Below, piece by piece: positions 57,473 to 64,000 of a stretch of 64,000 nucleotides of DNA; the first letter of the stretch is position 1, and every line of letters begins with the position of its first letter. Position numbers and translations under genes: made by a program. The DNA lies in the NCBI RefSeq assembly GCF_020819595.1, contig NZ_JAJHNP010000014.1, forward strand, positions 160,195 to 224,194. Reading direction: 5' to 3'. This stretch comes from Streptomyces barringtoniae. Lineage in GTDB: Bacteria; Actinomycetota; Actinomycetes; Streptomycetales; Streptomycetaceae. The notes below the pieces were generated by a model, which was given only the letters and a program-made list of their open reading frames with translations, ran no database searches and had not been told where the DNA came from.

Positions 57473-59517
57473 CCGGGCTGCGTGCTGGTCTGCTGGGGGC
57501 AGGCGGTTGAGCTGGTCGTTGCAGGGCGGGCGGGTACCGGGGTCAGGGGTGTGCAGACAGGTGTGGCGACTCCGACGAGTTCAACCAGGCCGTTGCCGCC
57601 GGTGGGTGGCAGGAGTTCGGACCAGTTGTTGGCCAGCCAGACGTTGCCGGACTGGTCGAGTTGGATGGCGGTGAGGTGCTGGATGGAGTTGCTGCGATAG
57701 CCCTGGGACGGCGTCAGCGGGGAGCCGGTGGAGGAGCTGGGTGGGCAGGCGCCGGCGTTCACGCCGCACAAGACGGAGACGGAGGGGGCACCGAAGCCGG
57801 CGACCCATACGCGGTCGGCTCCGTCGATGGCCACGGACCAGGGAGCGATGGCGGTCGGCAGTTTGTAGACGCCCGCGATCTTTCCGCTCGGCCCGATTTC
57901 GGTGACCGAGTTGCTGACGAAGCCGGGCACCCAGACGTTGTTCCTGGAGTCGACGGCCAGGCCGAGAGGCCAGTCGAGTGAGTTGTCCTTGATGGGCGAG
58001 AACGAGGTCGGCTTGAAGTCGGGCCCGATCACTGTGACGCTCCCACCGACGTGGCCCTTGGGTACGCGGCTGTCCAGGAGCTTTGCCCCGTTGAGACGGG
58101 CATTGCTGACCCAGGCCCGGCCGTAGCCGTCGATCTGGATGGAGAACGGGTGGTCGAGACCGCCACCCTTGATGGTGATCGCCTTTGAGGGGTCCCCGTG
58201 AGGGTAGACGATCACGCTTCCCTGGCCGCGGTTGCCTTTCAGGCCGTAGAAGTTCGCAATCCAGATGTTGCCCTTCTGGTCGACTGCGGTGCCCTGGGGA
58301 TGGTTCAGGTCGCCATTCTTGAATCCTGTGCCGGGCGACAGCGGCTTCCCTGCCGCTGAGTACTTCGCCATGGCGTCGCCGCCGTAGCTGGGCACCCACA
58401 CGGCGCCGTCGTGGTCGATGGCGATGCCCCAGGCGCCTGCCTTCATGCCGCCGCCGCTGATGGGGCTGTTCAGCGTGGGATTGCCCACCGGATCCTGCAC
58501 GGTGACGTAAGGGCTGGGGCTTCGCGTTCCGGGCAGCCAGTTGTTGGAGGCCCAGACGTTGCCCTTGGCGTCGATGGCCATCCGGCCGGGGGCGTAGACG
58601 TCGGGGGCGGTGTAGTGCAGGGCCAGGACCCAGGCTGCCGGTGCCGCGGTGAGCGCGGGGGTGTAGGTGTGTGCCCGGCCGGTCAGGGCGTACAGCTTGC
58701 CGGTGGCCAGTCGCGGGTTGTGGGCGAGGTTGAGCACCGCTTGTGCCGTGTCGGCGGGAGTGGTCCCGTTTCGCGGTGTTGCCAGGCGCAGCATGTCCTG
58801 GCATCGCCCGGTGTCCGCTCCCGGCGCGCAGAGGGAGACGAGGTTGGCCAAGGTGCCAAGGGTGGCCAGCGTGTCGTTCTTGCTGCCGTTGTTCTGGTCG
58901 GTGACGACCTTGCCAGGTCTGCCGGAAGCCGGATCGGCGAGGTTGTAGGACGTGGCTGCGGCGTTTTCCAGGCCGGGGCTCGGCCCGGTGATGCCGTGGG
59001 GGTCGGTGAACTGGGCCAGTGCGTAGGCGGCGGCGACGGTGGTGAGTTCGTTGACCGTGACAGCGGACTCGGAGCGTTGGGCGACGCCGCCTCCGGAGCC
59101 GAATCCCACGACGGAACGCAGACGCAGCGACCGGTCGCCGTGGGGCGCGGCGTCGACGTACATCACCGAGCCCGTAGGCCGGGTGGACCTGATCTGGAAG
59201 GCTCCCTTGGCGTCGGTCATGGCGTGCCCCAGTTTCCGGACGCCTTGCCGGTCTCCGGTGAGGAGAGTGACGTCGGCATGAGACAGCGGTTTTCCCGCGC
59301 TGGTGACTGTTCCGTGCAGCGCTGTCGGCGTGCTGGGGGGTGTGGCGGCAGGCAGTCCCGTCAGGGCCAGTGCCATGGTGGCCGATGCCGCCAGGGCAGC
59401 GACCGGCTGGTGCCGGGAGAACTTGGCCGGTGCCATGCCGCGCGACGTGTGAGGTGCGACTGTGCGGGGGCAACTCGTAGAGGGAGGCAATGTCAGGACC
59501 TCTCGTGATGTCGGCAT
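57469..59517 (-). CDS. Secreted beta-propeller (NHL/SMP-30-like) protein
   Basis: A 682-residue exported protein. An N-terminal signal (HQPVAALAASATMALALTGL, Ala-rich cleavage region) is followed by a carboxypeptidase-regulatory-like beta-sandwich (TALHGTVTSAGKPLSHADVT, then AKGAFQIRSTRPTGS) and a helical region with paired cysteines (SLCAPGADTGRCQDML). From residue 300 six or so propeller blades repeat MAIDAKGNVWASNNWLPGT, IAIDHDGAVWVPSYGGDAMA, TAVDQKGNIWIANFYG and LAVDSRNNVWVPGFVSNSVT. Such proteins resemble virginiamycin-B-lyase-like propellers but need not be enzymes. ATG 59517 has GAGGG upstream; ATG 59436 is an alternative that also leaves a signal peptide. Confidence 0.85.
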   Translation of the reverse strand: MPTSREVLTLPPSTSCPRTVAPHTSRGMAPAKFSRHQPVAALAASATMALALTGLPAATPPSTPTALHGTVTSAGKPLSHADVTLLTGDRQGVRKLGHAMTDAKGAFQIRSTRPTGSVMYVDAAPHGDRSLRLRSVVGFGSGGGVAQRSESAVTVNELTTVAAAYALAQFTDPHGITGPSPGLENAAATSYNLADPASGRPGKVVTDQNNGSKNDTLATLGTLANLVSLCAPGADTGRCQDMLRLATPRNGTTPADTAQAVLNLAHNPRLATGKLYALTGRAHTYTPALTAAPAAWVLALHYTAPDVYAPGRMAIDAKGNVWASNNWLPGTRSPSPYVTVQDPVGNPTLNSPISGGGMKAGAWGIAIDHDGAVWVPSYGGDAMAKYSAAGKPLSPGTGFKNGDLNHPQGTAVDQKGNIWIANFYGLKGNRGQGSVIVYPHGDPSKAITIKGGGLDHPFSIQIDGYGRAWVSNARLNGAKLLDSRVPKGHVGGSVTVIGPDFKPTSFSPIKDNSLDWPLGLAVDSRNNVWVPGFVSNSVTEIGPSGKIAGVYKLPTAIAPWSVAIDGADRVWVAGFGAPSVSVLCGVNAGACPPSSSTGSPLTPSQGYRSNSIQHLTAIQLDQSGNVWLANNWSELLPPTGGNGLVELVGVATPVCTPLTPVPARPATTSSTACPQQTSTQPG

Positions 59518-59655
59518 GGTGCTGAACCCTCACCCGCGCACCGAATACCCGACGCGCTGACGGGTCTCGCTGAGTGTTCGCGGGGAGGCCGCCCTGTCGC
59601 GGCGGGCGCTTGGAACGGCGGTGGTCAGGACGCCGTCGGTTTCGCCCGGTCGGCC

Positions 59656-60111
59656 CTATGTATCACTGTTGTCCGCATTGTTCGGGCCGCGCAGCGTGAA
59701 CCAGCCGATCTTGCGGCCGGCTAGCCAGATCAGGCCCAGGTACAGGTCCGGGCCGACCTGACGGAGCTCGTCGCGCACGCCTCCGAACACCAAGGACGTG
59801 TGGGAGTAGTCGATGACGATGCACTCCTGGTCGTCCAGACGGCTGGGGCCGGGCCCGACCATGGCGACGATGGACAGGATGTCCATCGCGGTGAGCCGGT
59901 TGCTGAGGTAACCGTCCGGGCTGAAGACCTTGCCTCGCCATGCGGTCAGGTTCACGACACTGGCGAGCAGCCACGCTCCCGCACGTCCTGCCACCGGGAA
60001 GATCGCCAGACCCTCCATCGGGCCTTTGGGGATCTCACCGGCTGGGCTCTTGCGAAACAGCTCCTCAAGCCGCTGATCGTCGGATTTGAGAAGTTCAGAC
60101 TCTGTAGTCAT
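59656..60111 (-). CDS. Conserved hypothetical protein
   Basis: A 151-residue protein from ATG 60111 with GAGGAAGG ten bases upstream. RLEELFRKSPAGEIPKGPME, LAIFPVAGRAGAWLLASVVN, WRGKVFSPDGYLSNRLTAMD, and YSHTSLVFGGVRDELRQVGP then LYLGLIWLAGRKIGWFTLRG. The pattern (helix, then amphipathic strands around G-x-W-L-x-G-x-K) is seen in a widespread family of small actinobacterial proteins without a known function. It lies upstream of the propeller gene on the same strand, 138 bases apart, but there is no clear operon. The 320 bases between its start and 60432 hold no recognisable gene. Confidence 0.7.
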   Translation of the reverse strand: MTTESELLKSDDQRLEELFRKSPAGEIPKGPMEGLAIFPVAGRAGAWLLASVVNLTAWRGKVFSPDGYLSNRLTAMDILSIVAMVGPGPSRLDDQECIVIDYSHTSLVFGGVRDELRQVGPDLYLGLIWLAGRKIGWFTLRGPNNADNSDT

Positions 60112-60431
60112 CGCAGCCTTCCTCACCCCGGCACCGCTGCGTTCACGGACTGGCCTCCGAGCAGCCAGCACGCCAGCCACACGTTTTGGCATGTGATCCG
60201 GCGCTGTCTCCATCCTGAACCCCCGAGGCGGGGCTCACCACCGGTGCCGACGGCTGAGGTCCGCGCAATGGTGCATGGCGGAATCCAAGCAACAGCGTCC
60301 ATCCACCGCAGCCAAGAGGTGTTCAACGCTTGGTCACCGTAGACCGGCGCGCATGCCGGCGCGAAAGCCACTCCGATACGAGCAATCTGCACGAGCCACA
60401 GCAGGCGGCACACGGCGAGGCCCGCTGACCG

Positions 60432-61034
60432 ATGGCCGGAGCCGTCATCGCCGCCGCGGTGCTGACTCTGCTGCTGCCCGACGACCTACGCCGCGACCCC
60501 GCTGGGCGCTCCCTCTTGTCGAAGGACTGCTCCTGGTGGCGCTGATCGCGGCCGATCCCGTTCGAATCAGCCGCCGCTCGGCTGCCATGCGTATGGTATC
60601 GATCGCCCTGGTCAGTGTGCTGGCGTGCGGCGCCATCTGGTCGACCCTCCAGCTGATCGACGACCTCATGCACGGTGGTAGAGAGACCAACTCCGCCGAT
60701 GCTCTCCTGCAGGCCGGCGGCAGCGTGTGGGTCTCCACCGTCCTCGCGTTCTCCCTGCTGTACTTCGAGCTCGACAGCGGCGGAGCCGCCGCCCGGGCCC
60801 ACCACATGCCGCCCACCCCCGCTCTCGCCTCTCCCCAACACCTCAGCCCCGAACTGAACGCTACGCACTGGCGCCCCCGCTACATCGACTACCTCTACCT
60901 CGGATTCACCAACGCCACCGCCTTCAGCCCCACCGCCGTCATGCCACTGGCCCCTTGGGCCAAGATCGTCATGACTGTCCAGTCCGTCGTCTCCCTACTC
61001 ATCCTCGGACTCGTCGTCGCCCGAGCGTCAACGT
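60432..61034 (+). pseudogene. DUF1345-type membrane protein, twice frameshifted
   Basis: MAGAVIAAAVLTLLLPDDLR in one frame is followed, after a shift near 60500, by PRWALPLVEGLLLVALIAAD, VSIALVSVLACGAIWSTLQL, SVWVSTVLAFSLLYFELDSG and YIDYLYLGFTNATAFSPTAV then MTVQSVVSLLILGLVVARA. A second missing base near 61023 (GAGCGTC for GAGCNGTC) gives the native ending VNVLV with a stop at 61034. The product is a five-span membrane protein of about 200 residues, with the Asp-Tyr-Leu-Tyr and FSPT signature of the family. Function unknown. Confidence 0.75.
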
Positions 61035-61499
61035 CCTCGTCTGACGACCCGCAGTGGCACATCACCGCAGGGCGAACCGCTACACCTCGACCGCGAAGCC
61101 CGGAAGACCATGGCCGATGGGATCACGAGCGTTTGGGCAATGAGGGACGACATCGTTGGTCGGCGCGGTCCGCCGATGATGGACCCACCCATCACGCCGC
61201 AGTGTCCTGGGGGCCGGCCTGTTCTCCGTGGCCCTCACCATGTTCTTGGTCCGCTGCCGGTGGTCGCTCCGCCGCTCACGGTCGCCTGCGCGGGGCTCCG
61301 GCTGAGGGCGCTGGTCGGATTCCTTGCCGCAGGGGCGCAGGCGTGTGTCGGCTGGCACTTCGGCGTGCTGTTCAACACGATGGCCCTTCCAGCCTCCCTG
61401 CGAGGCAGGGAGGCCGCACCCGTCCCAGGACGTGCTCCCAGGTGCCGCCGTACCACCACCCCGGCAATACCCGCTCCTGGAGCCTCGTATTCTCGGAGC
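61035..61499. other. Region without a recognisable gene
   Basis: 465 bases between the DUF1345-type pseudogene and the TetR gene. The frame continues open through it but its content (repeated Arg, Ser and Pro) is not coding-like. The TetR promoter should lie near 61450; no operator is apparent. Confidence 0.3.
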
Positions 61500-62105
61500 A
61501 TGGTCGGGGCACAGACACAGAAGGCCGAACGCGGACCGGGGCGGCCGCGGCAGGAGCGGGTCACGGGCGACACCCTCGACGCGGTGATCGAGCTCGTGAC
61601 CGAGCAGGGCGTGAAAGCGGTGACGATGGATGCCGTGGCGGCACGTGCCGGGGTGAGCAAGCCCGCCATCTACCGGCGCTGGCCCTCCAAGCAGGCCCTG
61701 ATCATCGCGGCGGCCGAGTCACGCATCGGCCCGCTGTCGGTGCCGGACCTGGGTGACATCCGGGCCGAGCTGCGCGAGGTGCTGACCGCGCGCTTGGCAG
61801 CGTACCGGCTGCCGGGTACGGCGCGGCTGCTGACGGAACTCATGGCGTCGGCCGCCGAGGCGGGCCGGGACAGCGGAGAGTACGCGGACTACACCGAACG
61901 GATGATGGCCGAGACGCGCCGCATCCTCCAACGGGGCATCGCCCGCGGCGAGGTGCGGCCCGACGTCGACATCCGGTCGGCCGCCACGCTGGTGGCGGCG
62001 CCGCTGGTGTACCGCCTGCTGGCGGAGCGTGAACTGCCCAACGCGCACTTCGTGGAGGACCTGGTGGATCTGGTCGTCCGGGCGGTCGGCCACCCGGGAA
62101 CCTGA
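61500..62105 (+). CDS. TetR-family regulator
   Basis: A 201-residue regulator from ATG 61500: RQERVTGDTLDAVIELVTEQ, GVKAVTMDAVAARAGVSKPA and IYRRWPSKQALIIAAAESRI form the TetR helix-turn-helix, followed by a TetR_C_11-like ligand domain (LRLPGTARLLTELMASAAEA in part; GIARGEVRPDVDIRSAATLV). It is convergent with the MFS gene, 87 bases away. Its targets are probably its own promoter and a neighbouring transporter, but no palindrome was seen close to its start. Confidence 0.85.
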   Translation: MVGAQTQKAERGPGRPRQERVTGDTLDAVIELVTEQGVKAVTMDAVAARAGVSKPAIYRRWPSKQALIIAAAESRIGPLSVPDLGDIRAELREVLTARLAAYRLPGTARLLTELMASAAEAGRDSGEYADYTERMMAETRRILQRGIARGEVRPDVDIRSAATLVAAPLVYRLLAERELPNAHFVEDLVDLVVRAVGHPGT

Positions 62106-62192
62106 GAACCGCGGGCCCGTGGCGGCCGGCTGCGTGCCGACCGTTCCGCCGTCGTCCGGACAGAACGGTCCAGCGGAGCACCACGACGACGG

Positions 62193-63503
62193 TCAGGGGG
62201 CCAGGCGCCGGGCGTCGCGGGCCGGGTCGATCAGTGTCACGGCGGCCGTGCCTCCCAGCGCGAGGAGTACGGCGGCGAGGAGCACGGCGTGCTGGTAGCC
62301 GGCCCTTGCCTCGGTGTCGACCAGATACCCCGTCAGGGCGGGGGCGATCAGGCCGCCCGTCGTGACCACGGCGTTCATCAGGCCGAGGGCGCCACCGCGC
62401 CGGCGGGCCGGGACGATTTCGGCGACCGTGGTCACCGCGACCGTCGACATCGCCCCGCACAGGCCGAAGCCGACGACCAGGAGCAGCACGGTGACCGGCC
62501 CGCGTGCGGCCTGGGACAGGGCGCCGCAGCCGAGGGCGGAGACGAGCAGGGAGATGCCGCCGACGCGGCCACGGGCCCACCGGCTGCTCACTCCACGTCG
62601 TAGCAGCCCTCCGGTCACTGCGGCCTGACCGAGCAGCGCCATGCCGTTGACCGCCCAGATCGCGGCGACCAGGGCGGCGGCGGTCGTGGTGGAGTAGCCC
62701 AGGCCGTCGTGCAGGTAGGAGGGCACCCACACCAGTGACAGGGCGATCATCCAGTACGTGCAGAAGTAGCCGGTCGTGGCGCCGATCCAGGTCCTGGTGG
62801 CCATGATGCGACGGTACGAGGGGGCGGGCGAGCTCTCCTCGCCGCCGGCGGAGTCGGCGCCGACACCGTGGGCTTCGGCTTGCGATGCCCGGTCCTTGCC
62901 GAAAGCGGCCCAGGCCGCCGCCCACACCACGCCGGCGACGGCGACCGCGGCGAAGGCGGAGCGCCAGCCGTGGTGCTGGATCACCCAGGTCAGCCCCGGG
63001 GCGGCGAGCACCACGCCGAGGGCGATGCCCACGCTGAGCAGAGCGCCGGGAAGGTTGCGTCGCTTGTCCGGGAACCATGCCAGGGCGCTGTGCTGGGCCA
63101 CCGGGTAGGCGGGTCCCTCCGCGGCACCCAGCACGATCCGCGAGGCGACCAGCGCGACCAGTCCTCCGCCGAGGGCCATCGGCAGCTGGGCGAACGACCA
63201 CAGCAGTGCCATCCCCAGCAGCAGCCACCGTGCCCGCACCCGGTCCGCCAGCAGCCCGCCCATGGCGCCGCAGATCGAGAAGAGCAGGAAGAACGCGCTG
63301 TTGGCCAGCCCGAAGCCGGTCGCCGACAGACCCAGGTCATGGCGTATCGGGTCGGCCGCCAGTCCTAGGACGGACTTGTCGGCGAAGTTGACCATCATGA
63401 AGACCACCAGCAACCCGGTGACGGTCCAGGCCTGCCGTCGGTGGCCGCGGCTCGTCGGGACGGGCTCGGTGAGCGTGACGGGAGTGAGCTCGGTGTTGGG
63501 CAC
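62193..63503 (-). CDS. MFS transporter, anion:cation symporter-like
   Basis: A 436-residue twelve-span transporter starting at GTG 63503 with GGAG eight bases upstream. VFMMVNFADKSVLGLAADPI opens span 1; LLADRVRARWLLLGMALLWS is the loop 2-3 signature; SRIVLGAAEGPAYPVAQHSA span 4 and WFPDKRRNLPGALLSVGIAL span 5 are typical of the phthalate/hexuronate (ACS) subgroup that imports organic anions. It is divergent from a TauD-type dioxygenase, suggesting that the transported acid is the dioxygenase substrate. A decayed relative lies at 53307-53763. Confidence 0.9.
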   Translation of the reverse strand: MPNTELTPVTLTEPVPTSRGHRRQAWTVTGLLVVFMMVNFADKSVLGLAADPIRHDLGLSATGFGLANSAFFLLFSICGAMGGLLADRVRARWLLLGMALLWSFAQLPMALGGGLVALVASRIVLGAAEGPAYPVAQHSALAWFPDKRRNLPGALLSVGIALGVVLAAPGLTWVIQHHGWRSAFAAVAVAGVVWAAAWAAFGKDRASQAEAHGVGADSAGGEESSPAPSYRRIMATRTWIGATTGYFCTYWMIALSLVWVPSYLHDGLGYSTTTAAALVAAIWAVNGMALLGQAAVTGGLLRRGVSSRWARGRVGGISLLVSALGCGALSQAARGPVTVLLLVVGFGLCGAMSTVAVTTVAEIVPARRRGGALGLMNAVVTTGGLIAPALTGYLVDTEARAGYQHAVLLAAVLLALGGTAAVTLIDPARDARRLAP

Positions 63504-63615
63504 GGGGGCTCCGCGAAGGTAGCTGTTCTCGGGCAGGCGTGGTCGGCGTGCAGCGTGGGGGAGGGAACGTCGGCGAATCGGGGCGCGTCGGCACACACCG
63601 ATCGCAACGACACGC

Positions 63616-63771
63616 AAATCGTTACGTGAAGTATCGATACGGTTGGGCGTGACGACAAGGCCTGTTCGCTGCGAATACGGATCACTGCCTGGGCGAGTGG
63701 CGTGGCGAAATGGTCATGGTGGAACCCCTTGCGGCCGTCCATCTGAATATCGATACTTCGCGTAACGATTT
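63616..63771. promoter_or_regulatory. Inverted pair of 24-bp operator-like elements
   Basis: AAATCGTTACGTGAAG followed by TATCGATA occupies 63616-63639. The inverse, differing at one base, occupies 63748-63771. Each contains a TATCGATA palindrome. The pair lies between the divergent MFS and dioxygenase genes, the right copy ending 25 bases before the dioxygenase start. They are probably binding sites for a shared regulator; a small non-autonomous element with these as ends is an alternative. Confidence 0.65.
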
Positions 63772-63796
63772 TTTGGATGCGACCGTGGAGGACCGC

Positions 63797-64000
63797 ATGG
63801 AGACCACCGGAACCGACACCAACCCCCTGCTGGAGAAGCCGCTGATCCACTTCGGCCGGCGTGTGCTCGAGCGGACCGCGCCCGGTACGGCACCGGCCGA
63901 GTACCGGCTGCTGCGGATCGCGTCGATGACTCCGCACATCGGTGCGGAGATCGAAGGTGTGGACCTGTCCCGGCCGATCGGCGAGGAACTCGCGGAGGAG
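63797..64000 (+). CDS. TauD/TfdA-type dioxygenase, N-terminal part
   Basis: The first 68 codons of a 2-oxoglutarate-dependent dioxygenase, cut by the window edge. After a variable N-terminus (PLLEKPLIHFGRRVLERTAP) comes LRIASMTPHIGAEIEGVDLS RPIGEELAEE, the conserved opening of TauD/TfdA enzymes, before the His-x-Asp iron ligands. ATG 63797 is preceded by GGAGGACC. Family members hydroxylate sulfonates, sulfate esters or aryloxy acids. Divergent pairing with an organic-anion MFS transporter fits uptake and oxidation of such a compound. Assignment rests on the N-terminal motif only. Confidence 0.75.
   Translation, partial: METTGTDTNPLLEKPLIHFGRRVLERTAPGTAPAEYRLLRIASMTPHIGAEIEGVDLSRPIGEELAEE

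Overview
The window reads as a high-GC actinomycete, most probably Streptomyces. Codon third positions are strongly G/C, GTG starts are frequent, and the gene families are typical of that genus: DUF5753/DUF397-type regulators, RsbW-like ATPases, STAS proteins, SpoIIE phosphatases, DUF2267, DUF5335 and HspR-type operators. The density of insertion sequences, truncated genes and decayed duplicates indicates an accessory region such as a chromosome arm or a large linear plasmid rather than core chromosome.

Layout. (1) 1-7 kb: a frameshifted acetyltransferase, a MerR-like regulator with a leader hairpin, an RsbW-like ATPase, then a toxin-immunity island (S1-like/SUKH-3 fusion, two unrecognised small proteins and a SMI1/KNR4 protein around an RHS-repeat remnant), closed by two broken IS5-family elements. 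(2) 7-12.2 kb: three paralogous COG4705-type multi-pass membrane proteins plus a duplicated upstream region. (3) 12.3-21.4 kb: decayed regulator genes, then a stack of mobile elements. An IS5-family element with a coupled second gene abuts a second IS5-type unit that carries a cargo gene and is itself split by an IS630 element; an IS605-type tnpA/tnpB element follows. (4) 21.5-25.2 kb: a four-gene minus-strand operon (DUF2071 and three unrecognised) and a Sua5/YrdC protein. (5) 25.2-28.3 kb: fragments of a carbonic anhydrase and an ATPase, then an XRE regulator and membrane protein divergent from a Tat-exported hydrolase. A near-perfect 66-bp palindrome lies between them and holds two mirror-image promoters that should give leaderless mRNAs.

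(6) 28.4-43.8 kb: a stress and partner-switching island. It has three STAS proteins, a VOC protein, DUF5335 (split by a second IS630 copy), two DUF2267 genes, two Hsp20 genes, a J-domain protein next to a HAIR-like (HspR) operator, a DnaK stub, a SpoIIE phosphatase-kinase and a membrane PP2C phosphatase. (7) 43.9-45.5 kb: a Tn7-like TnsA/TnsB remnant with a recognisable end. (8) 45.6-48.0 kb: small unknown genes and an FKBP fragment.

(9) 48-57 kb: a catabolic cluster controlled by a TetR repressor with a 16-bp palindromic operator. It has an FAD amine oxidase, an SCP2 protein, an APC permease, a maleylpyruvate-isomerase-like protein, an aldehyde dehydrogenase and an acyl-CoA ligase, which suggests amine uptake, oxidation to an aldehyde and acid, then CoA activation. 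Decayed copies of an aldehyde dehydrogenase and of an MFS transporter sit inside it. (10) 57-64 kb: an integrase stub, a secreted beta-propeller protein, a hypothetical, a frameshifted DUF1345-type membrane protein, a TetR regulator, and an MFS transporter divergent from a TauD-type dioxygenase that runs off the window, with an inverted 24-bp operator pair between them.

At least eleven otherwise normal genes carry single-base frameshifts, several in G or C runs. Either the region is decaying or the assembly has indel errors, so the pseudogene calls below depend on read support. No rRNA, tRNA or CRISPR array was seen.
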